A stretch of DNA of 64,000 nucleotides from Diospyros lotus. Taxonomy: Eukaryota; Streptophyta; Magnoliopsida; Ericales; Ebenaceae. The DNA lies in NCBI RefSeq assembly GCF_014633365.1, contig NC_068345.1, positions 13,338,058 to 13,402,057 on the forward strand, read 5' to 3'. Below are positions 12,586 to 30,050 of the stretch, piece after piece. Each line of letters begins with the position of its first letter. The first letter of the stretch is position 1. The position numbers and the translations under genes were made by a program. The notes below the pieces were generated by a model, which ran no database searches, had not been told where the DNA came from, and saw only the letters and a list, made by a program, of their open reading frames with translations.

Positions 12586-14217
12586 TGTTAGAACAGGTAG
12601 GTTCTATGGCACACACCAAGAGGGGGGGGGTGAATTGGTGATTTTAAAAACTTGATTTAAAACTTTGAAATCCTTTTGATGGAAAATTCGATGCAAGTGG
12701 GGATTATTGAATTGCTTGAAATAATAAATGAAATAAAACCACAAGCACAAGAGAAGAACACAAATGATTTATAGTGGTTCGGCTTAACCCAAGCCTAATC
12801 CACTACCTTAGCTCCTCACTAAGGATTTTTCAAACCATCCACTAAAACCCCCTACTTAAACCAAGTAGGTCCTCTAGTCCGAAACTAGGAATTACAACCT
12901 CCCACTCAAATGGGCCCTCTAGCTACACAAGCTAGGAAAATAACAACGATACAAATGAAAGAGAGAAGCTAAGAGTTAACACTCTTAGTCACAAGTTCTC
13001 TCACAATGAAAACTAGGCTTAAGAATAGATTTACAATGATAGAACGAAGCCTTGCATAGAAAAATATAAAATTGAAAGCACAGAGAACACTGTAAGCTCA
13101 AATAAAATGATTTCCAAATTCTAGATCATCTCGTTTCCGTCCATTAGCCTTCTCTTGATCATCTATGACATGTATATATAAGTGTCCCACGAAGTTGAAG
13201 AGAAATATAGCCGTTTGGAGCCGTTGGGATTTGAAAAAATAGCCGTTGGAACTTTCTGCAAAAAGAAATAGTCGACAGAAGAAATATATAGTTGACTATT
13301 TTTATAACTAAAGCAAGAAATAGTCGACAGACAAAACGAATAGTCGACTATTTTATAACACAAAATTTCAATAGTCGACAGACACATTCCAATAGTCGAC
13401 AGATGCTGAGATATGAAGAAATTTTTGAAACTTATGAACAAAAATAGTCGACAGATCAAAAGGCATAGTCGACTATTTTTACTCGATAGTCGACAGATGC
13501 TAAAATAGTCGACAGATGCTTAAATAGTCGACAGAACATCAAAAATAGTCGACTATTTTGAAGCATAGACAACAGAATGAACCTGATAGTCGACTATTCT
13601 TTAGAAAAACTTGAATTTTCAATACATCCTTATTCGATTCTTTTAAAACCTCATTTTGATTATCTTGAAAGCAAGTTGAGATTATCAAAAGTATATTTTG
13701 AAACAAATCACTCTCAACAAGCAAGTTTTTCAAATCACTCTCAACCATACTCAATATTTCTTCTATAAGTTTTCATATCTTGCTTCAAAGCTTATATACT
13801 AAAAATTCATTTTCTCATTCATATAATCCACATAGTAGAAATTGATTTTCATATAAACATTTATCAAAAACCATTCATATAGACATTTATCAAAACCATT
13901 TCATTTCCAAGAGATATTAGATATCAAAATACCAAGAGATAGTTTTCTAAAATGAACACACTTTCAAAAACATGTTCTAGTTGGTCTTTTGCCTTAGAAT
14001 TGTTTTGACCAACGATTTTAAGGAGATTCTTTTTAGATCTTAAAACTTGTTTATGCTAATCTCCAACTAATATAAAAGATCATAAATCTTTTTGGTTTTC
14101 ATTTTAACAATGCACTTGAAATTTATTTTGTTGAAAACCACCACCTTGATTCATGACTTAGGGATTTAATAACATATGTTTTTCATCATCAAAACTAAGC
14201 ACAAGGGTAGAACATCA
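12586..14217. mobile_element. Solo LTR-like element, TSD CTTAA
   Basis: A 1632 bp unit begins TGTTAGAACAGG and ends GTAGAACATCA, flanked by perfect CTTAA at 12581-12585 and 14218-14222. Just inside the left end is ACACCAAGAGGGGGGGGGTG, a style common near the ends of plant copia LTRs. No coding region is seen, and orientation is not certain. From about 13265 to 13590 it has its own array of ATAGTCGAC words, the same palindrome as in the neighbouring outer LTR. Confidence 0.8.
13265..13590. repeat. Second array of AGTCGACT / AGTCGACAGA words
   Basis: About a dozen copies of ATAGTCGACAGA or ATAGTCGACTAT occur at irregular steps of about 20-40 bp. The flanking sequence differs from that of the array at 11780-12150, so this is not a simple copy of it. 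Confidence 0.75.
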
Positions 14218-15492
14218 CTTAATATATATACAGGTGGGTTTGCTCTTTTGGCTGACGCATTCGCAGAGGTGGTGCGTATATAAACATATGTATACATATA
14301 TCTATATAAGTTAGTTGCTACGGATACAATGAACGAAGGTTTGCATCCTTACCTACCAAGATTCCATTCACTGGAAAGAAATGGGGATGATTAAATCCCC
14401 TTTAGAGACATCAACTAGACCTATAACTCATCGAGAATCAAAGATCTAAGTGTATAAAATAATATAATAGTAAACAATGGTAGCAAACCAATATGTTTAA
14501 TATACATATTTCTTCCACACAGAAACTCAACAGAAGACAAAGACGAGATAGATGAAGAGAAGAACTTGTATTGGAATAAAAATGGGTAAGAGAACTTGCC
14601 TGGTAGATGGAGAAGAGACAACACCAGTGCGAGGTTGCTTCTCCTGAACCTTGACTCACCTCAAGAAGAAGAACAGGGACAGGGTACACAACAGATGAAG
14701 GGAAGAGCAAACGAAGAAAAGAAAAAGGAAGAAGATGACAACGAAAGAGAGAGAGAGAGAGAGAGATCGCAATGGAACAGTGAAGGAGGGAAAAGAGAGG
14801 ATATGCATTACCTGAAATAGGAGATGCGTTCTGGCCAAAATCAGAAAAAGAAGAAGTAGAAGGAACAGTGCAGGCTGCACTGCCCCCTCCCCCAAAAAGA
14901 CTGATTTGCCCCTCCTTTATCTCATTACAGAAAATCTTTTTAGGCATTTTTGGTATTTGACACACATCTTTATTTTAATTTTTTTTCTTTTTCTTATTCA
15001 CATGAAAATTTAAATTCCTTTACCATTGGGCCCAAACCCAACCCAACTATTACATAGCCCACCTGATAAACCCATGGACTCATTAACTAATTAATTTTGG
15101 CCCATTCATTTAAATTCATGATCTCATGCCCCGAAGAAAGTTTCATACTAATCCAACATTATTTTTATGCCATCAAAACAGATTATCATCAAGTATTAAA
15201 ATACTTAGACCAACATTTAAAATGCCATTAAACCGACATTAAGTAATAAAACACTTAGACCCATTCATAATATAATTAAAATTCTAAACATATCTCAATG
15301 ACCCAATTCATTTGGACTTTTCCCACATTTTGAATCTCATTTGGATGGGCTACCAAATTCTTATTTCCATTTACACTTTATTCCATAAATAAAAAATATA
15401 TATATTTTAAATCCTCAATTAATTCAAGCAAAAATTTTTGAGCCCATAATAAAATACCCCAAAACGCCTAAACCCCCTAACGGGTCGTTACA

Positions 15493-15799
15493 ACTTCCAT
15501 TGTCACCTCTAGCCTTATCACCATCGCCATAGCTGCCTTTAGCTTCATCGTGACTGCCACCTCCATCTCCATCTCCTTCATCACCTCTATCACCACCTCC
15601 ATCCCTATCGTCGCCTCATCGCATTTGTCGCCTCCATCTTGGTCATGGCTACCACTTCTATCCCTCTACCCTTCTTTCTTTTGCTGCCTTCATCTCCATC
15701 TTCTTCGTCACCTCCATTGTCGTCTTCAACCCCATGCGATCGTTGCCTCTATCTCTATCATAGTCATCACCTCTAGCTCCATCACGATCGTCGCCTCCA
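15493..15799. repeat. T/C-rich low-complexity block with CTCCATC words
   Basis: The block has many short repeats such as CACCTCCATC and TCGTCGCCTCCAT. It continues the T/C-rich stretch before 6123 and is continued after 18179, so one block of about 0.4 kb was split by two LTR insertions. The + strand frame 15550-15804 (rich in S, T and I) reflects the low complexity and is not supported as a gene. Confidence 0.6.
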
Positions 15800-18179
15800 T
15801 GTAATGACTCGGTATCGAGTCAAAGTTATTTTGTTTTTATTATTATTATGTGATATGTTTTGGCATTGCTTGAGCTATATGTTGGAAATATTTAATGTGT
15901 TGTTGAAAAACCTAAAATGAATGGAATTTATGTGTAGGAAATAGTCAAAGGGAAGTGATTTTATGTGATAGTTGGCAAGTCAAGGCAATGGAAATTTAAG
16001 TTGTTGAAAAGTCAATGAGAAAGGAAATAAGTTAAAAAGCTAATTGTTATGTAAGGAATTGTTAAAACAATATTAAAGTGAGGGTTCAAAAGTCAAATGA
16101 GTTAAGTGAGGAAAGTCTAATGAGTTGAATTGGATTGGTTAAAATGCAAAGACTAAGGAAAAGTCAAAGTCATTTAAAGTTGAAGAGTCCAAGTCAAATG
16201 AGATGTGTTGTGATATGGTTGAAAAATCAAGAGTGCATGATGGTTGAAAAGTCAAGGGGAATGGGTGTGAAAAAGTCAAAATGTGAGGGCATAATTGAGA
16301 GAAGTGGGTTGTCGGTGTGTGTGTGTATTTATTTGTATTTGTGGGCTAAATTTTAAAGGAAAATAAATGAATAGAAAGAGGGGGGCAAGTGGGCTTGGCG
16401 TGCAAGCCACTCCACCTCTCATGCTTCACTTTTTCTCCTTTCTTCTTCTCTTTCTTCTTGGCTCCCAATTTCTCTTCTTCTTCTTCTTCTTTTCCATTTC
16501 TTCCTCTTCCATTTCTTTCTTGTCTTGGAGCCTCAAATGATGGGATCCAGATTTTTCAGCAAGTTCTTTTTTGTTTCCATCAAGCAAGGCAACTTCCTAT
16601 TTTCTTCTTTTATATAGCAAGATCTTCTTCTTCTTTAATTCTTGTGTAAGCTTTTATATTTCTCCTTTCCTCTACAATTGCATAACTTAATTCTTCTCTC
16701 GACACAGTATCATTTGATTGTCCATTTTTTGACTTTTCATCCATGAATTTCCTATCTCTTTGATAAAAAAGGTTTTAACTTGTTTGTTTGTATCTTATAT
16801 AAATTTTCCTGAAATCTTGAAAAATCAATTTAAATAACCGAATGGAGTTTTGGTTCACTTCATTTTTTCTAAGGAATGATGAATTTGTTGTTAGAGTTAA
16901 GTTGTATGCAAGGGTTCTGGTTTTTTGCACACATTTTTGCTTCATTCTTGTCATTTTCGTTGCTATCTGTCGACTGATTTGGTTGCATCTGTTGATTGAT
17001 TGCTAAAGTTGAATCTATCTATCGACATATTGCTTAATAAGTTTATGCCGATCGACAGATTTGAGTTCATCTATCAACCGATAGCCTATGTTAGATTCTA
17101 GCTGTCAACATATTCCTTTATTTTATCGACTGATTATTTCCTTTAGTTTTTTGTTTCTTCTTTTAATGCTTCCAATCCACCTCCAAATCACCATGTGAAC
17201 TTTCAATAAGCTCCTTCACCAACATATGATCTTAATTGCTATTCTTGGAGGGTGGGGAACCTATTATGTGGGTATGTGTGCAAAATTGTGGGGTTTTATG
17301 TTATAATTGATTAATGAATATGGATGGTTATGTTGCCCATGGCAAAATGAGTAATTCCAAGCATGATAATGGGTGTTTATTTTGGTTATAATCAATCATT
17401 GTGGGTTGTGGTGCATGGCATATGCATAGCATTCTCATATATGAAAATGTAGTGCACTTATTATTTTGCGCGGTAACCACGACTACAAATGAGGGAAATG
17501 ATATCCTAGCAAGACGACAGACACTTGCCTACTATGGGAGCTTCGACTCATAAAGCGCGCCTAGTGTTAAACTAGAGTGTGGGTGGACAATGGTCCATAA
17601 TGCAATGGTATGATATTATTATTGTATTGGCACATGGTGTGGTTAATGGTAAGGCATGATGAAATGAAATGTAAGTGATGAGAATGTATAAATTGTTGTG
17701 AGAAAATTCTATCCCAATTTGTCATAATTATTCATGTCTCAATTCTTTACACTCATTGCTTGCTATATATTTATATATTTGTTGAGCCTTGCGGCTCACT
17801 ATTGCTTCTTTTATCATTATTCTAGATAAAGGTAAGGCCAAAGAAAAGGCCGAATCGAGCAAGGCTTGAATATAGGCAGGTGTACAGGGTTCTCCCAACC
17901 AAAAGGTCTTGGGGGTGTTCTGAGGGCATAAATAGAATAAATTATGATGCATTTTTAAATTCTTACCCTTTTATTTTGTAATGTATGGGCATTTCAACCC
18001 TAAAGAGTTAGTTAAAAGAATGATGTATTTCTAAGAAATGTATATATACTTTTGTGATCATGTTATTTATGAAATTCAGGGTGGATGGTTTAAATTGAGT
18101 TTTCATCTGTATCTATATTTTTAATGACCTCATTTCGAACGTCATATGCTAGTGAGATCTTCGGGAACAAACCATTGCA
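15800..18179 (+). mobile_element. Solo LTR, gypsy type, TSD CTCCA
   Basis: A 2380 bp unit begins TGTAATGACTCGG and ends AACCATTGCA, flanked by perfect CTCCA at 15795-15799 and 18180-18184. The hairpin TGAGCC-TTGC-GGCTCA at 17783-17798 gives + orientation. A small group of CG-centred words (TGTCGACTGA, ATCGACAGAT) lies at about 16965-17130. The 5' part has many copies of the word AAAGTCAA at 15940-16280. No coding region is supported; the frame 16135-16356 falls in that repetitive part. Confidence 0.85.
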
Positions 18180-18680
18180 CTCCATCTCCATTGCGGTCAT
18201 CGCCTCCATCCCTTTGCCCTTCCCTATTTATTTTTATGTTTTATATGTATTCATAAAATATAAAAATAAATAATTTTATATAATGTCTCAACATATATAT
18301 TACATTTTAATAAATTAAACTTAAATTTAAACACAAAATATTGTATTAATATATTTTTTAATAATTTTATATAATTTATTAACATATAATGGTATATTTT
18401 TATTAATTGGATATCAATTTATAATTTATTCTTATAAAAAAATAATATTTTTATAAATTTTATTTATATTATTCAATAAGATATCCATTTTAATCTTTTT
18501 GTTAATTTTTTAAATAATTTTTTAAAATTAAACATATAATTATATAAATAACGATTTAAAATATATTTATATAAATATATTATTAATTTAAGCATTAAAC
18601 AACTTTAAATCTTTATATAATTTTTAAGTAGAAAAACTGAAGCATCTTAGAAAACGATAAGCTAAGGATCCTGTAAATCG
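18180..18680. other. AT-rich non-coding stretch upstream of the OPR promoter
   Basis: The first 50 bases continue the T/C-rich block split by the LTR. The rest, to about 18640, is very AT-rich with no frame, no recognised repeat and no terminus. It ends about 350 bases before the TATA box of the OPR gene. Confidence 0.5.
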
Positions 18681-19089
18681 AATATGACACAAATTCCCAG
18701 CCGCAGGAAAAGCTGGCGAGCTGTGACCGGGAATTTGAAATGTGATGAAGGGCGGTGAGGTGAGCTGTGACCGCAGCAAATTTGACTAATCACTGCGTTG
18801 GATTGAAAAGATTAATTTGGCAGCTGAGTTCATTCAAAACCCGCAGCCGCAGTCACCCTATCAGTGGGGTCTTGCCCCTGCCGATCGGCTTCCCGTCATC
18901 GATGACGCAGCGTCAGCAGCTGCCACCGTGCCGGGCTGCGATGTTCTTCCTATCCGCCGTCCGGGTGGCAGTTGGAAGCTGGCTCTCCCCGCTCTCTATA
19001 AATACCCTGTCCAGCCTTTGGGCGTTTCATTCATTCGCCATTAACAAAGATCCAGAAGCAGTTTTCCATCTCCACTGTAAACTAACAAA
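18681..19089 (+). promoter_or_regulatory. Core promoter and 5' leader of the OPR gene
   Basis: A clear TATAAATA box lies at 18997-19004, 86 bases before the start codon, and follows a comparatively GC-rich stretch (18700-18990). The leader between is about 50-60 bases if transcription starts 25-35 bases after the box. That start is inferred, not seen. The + strand frames 18767-19093 and 18817-19044 overlap the box and leader and are chance frames. Confidence 0.65.
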
Positions 19090-25287
<6,198 letters not shown>

Positions 25288-25471
25288 ACATTTAGGAGCT
25301 GATAATTTGAAATTTAAATTATATTACCTTTTTTTCCCAGATCTTTGGAGTCTCAGCAAACTGCTTCAGCCAAATTGCTCCACTTTCTTCTATTCTGTCG
25401 TGTCAGTGTAATTGGACCACTCTGGACTGTTCATGTCTTTCACCAATGATAACATTACATTATGGTTTCTT

Positions 25472-25477
25472 AATAAA
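25472..25477 (+). terminator. AATAAA polyadenylation signal of the OPR gene
   Basis: AATAAA lies 185 bases after the OPR stop codon, a normal distance for a plant 3' untranslated region. The cleavage site itself cannot be read from sequence. Confidence 0.6.
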
Positions 25478-26413
25478 ATCTATGTTAAAATATATAAATG
25501 AGTTGTTTTCTTCTCCCCTTGACCTATTTATTCCCTATATCACTGTTATGGCTTCATACAAGTTGCTTCTCTGATAACTAACTAGTGCAATTTGTACAGA
25601 TTTTCAGCCAAATTCACAGGTTCCAATCTCCAAGCCTATATAACTCAATTTCAATCTAATGGTCTTGATGTTGCATACTTTTCACCTCCACGGTAGCTAC
25701 GGACCAATGAAATTCCTCAAATTGTTAATTATTATAGACTTGTTGCAAGGAATGCAATTGAAGCTGGCAAGTCTCTGGCTAATTTTAAAATTGGCTAAGT
25801 TAGTTCTACACCTCTATTTGGAACGAGTTTCAACTTGGTTTCTTTTCTTTGAATTATGAACAATAAGGCATTGAACTTCGCCCTTTTGCCTCTATTCTAT
25901 TCCATCTATCACATGCCATTACCGTTTTGACGAAATGAAGTACACCAGTGCCGTATCAATTCCATTGAAGACTCACCTAATCTTAATTCATCATAGAAAA
26001 CCGCATACATTGATATTCATTTTTTAGTTCGAAATCCGTTGCAGTTTGCCTTTCCTCACCCAATCATGTTGTGTGTGATTGTTGGAAAGACAGCTCGTTC
26101 ACAGTGGAAACATTTAAGGTCGCTCTCCAAGGGACAACTCTGGACATACACGGAGAGGAAGGATAGAAACGTAGCCATTGAAACTCAAAACGTCACTTTA
26201 CTCTCATGAAATTATTTACAATACTGAGTATTTATAGACTCATATTACAGTTGAAACTGTATGATGAAGTCCAATCATGGAAGGAAATGAGAAAAACTGA
26301 CCCATTTTAGTGATAGGAAAAATAACTTGAACGACAGAAGAAAAGGAAATCGATCAGAGTTTTAGGTGCACTTCACTTCTGCTGAAGCTGCAAGCTTATA
26401 AAAGATGGCAAAC

Positions 26414-27416
26414 TGTTGGAATTTTAGAGACATTGGTAGTTATGAAGTTAACGAACAAAAGTTGAAAAAAAACATGAATGTGAAAGGCTGTAATCTCATT
26501 ATTTTTATTCACATCATCATACCTTTAAATAGACAATACATGTCAATTGAATAACAAGAAAATAGGATTTACTGCTAGACTTAAATTTAAAAAATAACAA
26601 AATTATCTTAACCCACTAAATCAGTAAACAGAATTTTGACCCAATCAACCCACTAAATCAGCAACTTTGAATCAATATTCAACATTCCTCCTTGATTCAA
26701 AGTTTCAAAACTTCAATTTTTTATGGAGCACTTCGCTCCAAATTTCTTCCCAATTGCAAAGCACTTCTCTTCACTTCTTGATGCACTTCTCATCACAATC
26801 AATACTTCCTTCAAATGTTAAAGAAAAACTCAACTCAGTTTCATAGACCATTTAACTCAAAAAAATTCTTCTTGGTGCACTTCTCACCAATTAGAAGAGC
26901 GTTTCCTCTTTAATTGCCGTAGGATTGTTACCAAGCGGAGGTATCTCCCTTTCACTTTTGACCCACTGCCATAAACCGAGACCTCTCAAATGAGCTTTCA
27001 TTTTGACAGCCCATATTTGATAATTTTCTTCATAAAAAACTGGTGGTGAAAGAGATGATGTCATGGTGGAAGCCATAGAAATAAAGAAGGCGTTGATGGG
27101 TTCTCTCTCACAGGCCCCTTAAGATCATTGAATGCTTTAATACCACTATTGAAATTTTAGAGACATTGGTAGCTATGAAGTCAACGAACAAAAGCTGAAA
27201 AAAATATAAATGTGAAATGCTTTAATCTCATTATTTTTATTCACATCATCATGCCTTTAAATAGGCAATACATGCCAACTGAATAACAAGAAAATAGGAT
27301 TTACTGCTGGACTTAAATTTAAAAAATAACGAAATTATCTTAATCCACTAAATCAGTAAACAAAATTTTGACACAATCAATCCACTAAATTAGCAACTTT
27401 GAATCAATATTCAACA
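26414..27416 (-). mobile_element. Complete 1.0 kb non-autonomous LTR retrotransposon, copia-related, TSD CAAAC
   Basis: LTRs of about 271 and 270 bp lie at 26414-26684 and 27147-27416, flanked by perfect CAAAC at 26409-26413 and 27417-27421. On the minus strand the element starts TGTTGAATATTG. A primer site TGGTATTAAAGC (27134-27145, a variant of the tRNA-iMet type TGGTATCAGAGC) follows the 5' LTR after one base. A polypurine tract AAGGAGGAA lies just before the 3' LTR (about 26685-26693). The 462 bp interior contains only a short gag start and no polymerase. It sits inside the OPR pseudogene. Its size and gene content fit a TRIM-like or deletion-derivative element that depends on another copia element for replication. 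Confidence 0.9.
26891..27076 (-). pseudogene. Truncated copia-type gag N-terminus
   Basis: This 61-residue frame starts MASTMTSSLSPPVF and contains NYQIWAVKMKAHLRGLGLW. That is the usual beginning of copia gag polyproteins of the group with a DUF4219-like N-terminus followed by a UBN2 region. Only the first domain remains. It begins about 70 bases after the 5' LTR of the small element, in the normal place for a gag start. The rest of gag, the zinc knuckle and all of pol are absent. Confidence 0.75.
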
Positions 27417-27611
27417 CAAACAACCTGGTTAATTCATTTTCCTATCTCAAGTTTTAAAGCTTTGGCCTCACATTTATTAAATAATATATTGTTATTGCTG
27501 ATGATCTGAACATTTTCATTTCTTAGGCGGGTTCTTATTTAGAATAGAAAATGAATAAATCTTAAGAAAGATATTTGTGTTAAACATAGTCCTGGTTATG
27601 CTACTATAGAA

Positions 27612-29213
27612 TGAGAAGGAACAGATACAAAAAAGAAAATCTATTTCACTATAATTGGGAGACAATGATTCCTTTCTTCTTATAAAGGAAGGACATAACA
27701 AATTAGGAAATAATTTACATAATACACAAAATATTCCTACAGTAAAATCAATCAATTAAGGGATTAGGGGCATCAATCAAGAGATTGAAGTTGATTCCCA
27801 TTAACTAAGGGAATTGGCTCATTTCCATTTCTACACTCCTCCTCAAGCTGACTTGAAGATATATTCCATGGCAAGTTTGGTCACTAGATTTTCTAATTGT
27901 TTCTTGTGTAATCCCTTGGTAAGAACATCAGCAACTTGATTAATTGTTGGAATATAAAGCATACAAATTACCCCATTGTCAAGTTTCTCCTTGATAAAAT
28001 ACTTGTCCATCTCTATATGCTTTGTTTTGTCATAGAGAGTTAGATTGTGGGTAATGGAAATCAAAGCTTTATTGTGACAGTAGATCTTTGCAAGTAAGAA
28101 AGTGGAAACCTTCAAGTCCTCTAGTAATATTTTTATCCATATAACCTCACAAATTCCATGGGCTACTGAATGGAATTTAGCTTTAGCACTAGTTCTTGCT
28201 ACAACATTTTGTTTCTTGCTCCTCTAAGTGACAAGATTATCTCCCATGAAGATGTAGTAGCCTGACAAAGATCTTCTATCTATAATACTACATGTCCAAT
28301 TTGCATTGGTATAGGCATCTATATGAAGGTGCCCTCGATTTTTGAAGAAAAAACCTTTTCTAGGTGTTCCCTTTAGGTACTTTAAGATTCTGTAGCCAAC
28401 TTCAAAGTGCTCTAAGCCTAGCAAGTGCATAAATTGACTTACTATACTCACTACAAAACTATATCAGGTTTGGTGTGGGATAGATAGATGAGTCTATCCA
28501 CAAGTCTTTGATATTTCTCCTTGTCTACCATATCTTTGGCTTTGGCAGGTTTAAGCTTCAAGTTGGGTTTTATGGGAGTTTCGGCTACCTTGCATTCAAG
28601 CATTTCTATTTCACTGAGTAAATTTAGTACATACTTATGTTAATTGATAAAGATTCCCTCGTTTGATCTTGTAAATTCCATCCTAAGGAAGTACTTTAAA
28701 GCTATCAAATCCTTAATCTCAAACTCATGTGCTAGCTTTCTCTTAAGTTCTCCAAGTTTTGCACTATCATCACTAGTCATTATTATATCATCCACTTATA
28801 CAATCAAAATAGCCCTTTCATTGTCTCTAGAGTGCTTAAAGAACATTGTGTGGTCAGCTTGACTTTCAATATAACCATAACTTTTCATTGCCTAATGTAA
28901 CCATAACTCTTCACTACTTTTCTAAACCTTTCAAACCATGCTTTTGGTTATTGTTTCAAACCATACAAGGATTTTTTGAATCTGCACACCTTGTTAGTAC
29001 CAAGGTTCTTCTCAAATCCAAGTGGGAGGTCTAGGAACACTTCCTTTTCCAAATTGCCATTCAAAAAGACATTCTTTACATCAAGTTAGTGTAGAGGCCA
29101 ATTGAAATTCACTACCAGAGAGAGGAGTACTCGAATATAGTTTATCTTTGCTATAGGAGGGAAGATCTCTTGATAGTCAATGCCATAAGTTTGGGTAAAC
29201 CCTTTTATTATTA
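27612..29213 (-). mobile_element. 5'-truncated copia element: partial pol plus 3' LTR
   Basis: On the minus strand the order is a partial reverse transcriptase (29213 down to about 28450), RNase H (to about 27843), a polypurine run GAGGAGGAG at 27836-27844, and a 3' LTR of about 224 bp beginning TGTAGAAATGG (27835 down to about 27612). Recognisable RT residues include GFTQTYGIDYQEIFPP near 29250-29205 and, on the minus strand, YLKGTPRKG near 28360. RNase H shows TKHIEMDKYFIKEKL and INQVADVLTKGLHKKQ. Frames are broken by several stops. The 5' part is missing; the break coincides with the start of Tat-like sequence near 29214. Confidence 0.8.
27843..28115 (-). pseudogene. Copia RNase H C-terminus remnant
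   Basis: The 90-residue frame has the conserved copia RNase H ending, with TKHIEMDKYFI followed by VADVLTKGL. It ends just before the polypurine tract and 3' LTR, its normal place. It is separated by stops from the preceding RT/RNase H frame at 28224-28451, which carries YLKGTPRKGFFF and ANWTCSIIDRRSLSGY. The protein is not intact. Confidence 0.8.
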
Positions 29214-29419
29214 TCAAACTACAACAATCAAAACTTGTAATGCGGGGACGTGGAGCTGTGATTATGATTTTTTCTTGCGGACGAGTTTGCAAATGCTTTG
29301 GGAGAAAAGTCACTTCGGAAGAAAGGTCGGCTCTTCAGTTCCACATTACAAGTTTAATTGTTGTAGCTTAGCAGCAACAATTTGGTGACGTTTGTGGGAA
29401 CGTGACTAAAGCCAAATAT

Positions 29420-30050
29420 GATGGTGAGAACAACTAGATTTACATGCATGGGCAATTCGGCCAACCATCCATGAAGAAATACTAAAACCAGAACTGCAGC
29501 CATTGGGAAGCATAGCTAAGTTAATCACCCAGAACCACATGTCTCAGAGGCCGATGTAAATGAAGAAATTCACTTTGGAAATGATCCTTTCACAGAAGAA
29601 AATCCAACTACTAGAATGGGAAGTTTTAGAATTAAGAGGCCATCGGAGTAAGGTAAAGTGCCTCAGGAGAAGACTAGTGACCCCATCATACAAGAAGTTG
29701 GGGCTGGTGAGGATCACTTGCAAAATCCCAAATACCCCCCAAGGGAGAGACGCTACACCACTGGAGGGGCTAGTGAGGATCACTTGCAAAATCCCAAATA
29801 CCCCCCAAGGGGGAGACGCTACACCACTGGACCAACACCGATGATCCTTGCACTGCCATAAAGAAATTTGCTCGATCAATCTTTGATTCTTGGAGGAAAA
29901 CCTATTGCTATAGTAGGCCACCCTAGGCCTTTTGGAAGTGCCCCACCTATTATTCTTGAAGGAAAACGCCAATTATTGGTGTATCAATGCAAGGGTTTAA
30001 CTGGTTTTCAATTTCTTTTTTTGAAAATGAAAATCAAGCAGCTAAAATAA
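29420..30050 (+). pseudogene. Tat-like gag, N-terminal region with an in-frame 22-residue duplication
   Basis: The region follows the primer-site-like sequence and is read in shifting + frames. It contains DHLQNPKYPPRERRYTTG and then a near-identical copy, because a 66 bp unit is repeated exactly in tandem (29701-29766 and 29767-29832). Stops and frame changes show it is dead. Assignment to gag rests on position and on the Tat gag found further along, not on a domain I can name here. Confidence 0.5.

Larger units (their letters stand above)
6123..15492 (-). mobile_element. Outer solo LTR, gypsy type, split by three nested LTRs
   Basis: The unit begins TGTAAGACCCGC at 6123 and ends GGGTCGTTACA at 15492. 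Read on the minus strand it starts TGTAACGACCCG. The flanks ACTTT (6118-6122) and ACTTC (15493-15497) are a target duplication with one change. Removing the insertions 6655-9562, 10264-11779 and 12586-14217 leaves about 3.3 kb, the right size for a large solo LTR. It carries the hairpin TGAGCC-ACAA-GGCTCA at 6494-6509, several AT dinucleotide runs between 12238 and 12540, and the AGTCGACT palindrome array at 11780-12150. Coding frames inside are shadows or low complexity. Confidence 0.7.
25495..27603 (+). pseudogene. Partial OPR duplicate: exon 4 copy with flanking intron sequence
   Basis: Sequence matching the end of OPR intron 3, exon 4 and most of intron 4 is repeated just downstream of the gene. 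The exon 4 copy is 25600-25766, 167 bases against 174 in the gene, so it has lost 7 bases and the frame. A CGG codon has become TAG at about 25695, and the donor after it reads GCAAG instead of GTAAG. Intron 4 similarity continues to about 26370 with an unassigned insert of roughly 190 bases near 26078-26268. It resumes at about 27495 (GATGATCTGAACATTTTCAT) after the retroelement 26414-27416, and fades near 27603. No copies of exons 1, 2, 3 or 5 are seen. It is a non-functional segmental copy. Confidence 0.85.

Noticed and set aside
12088..12619. Minus-strand frames with long YIYIYIY runs
   Set aside because: They are translations of AT dinucleotide runs within LTR sequence.
14438..14965. Minus-strand frame of 175 residues rich in S, L and F
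   Set aside because: It lies in the U3-like part of the outer LTR and is driven by a purine-rich tract with a GA microsatellite. No domain is recognised.
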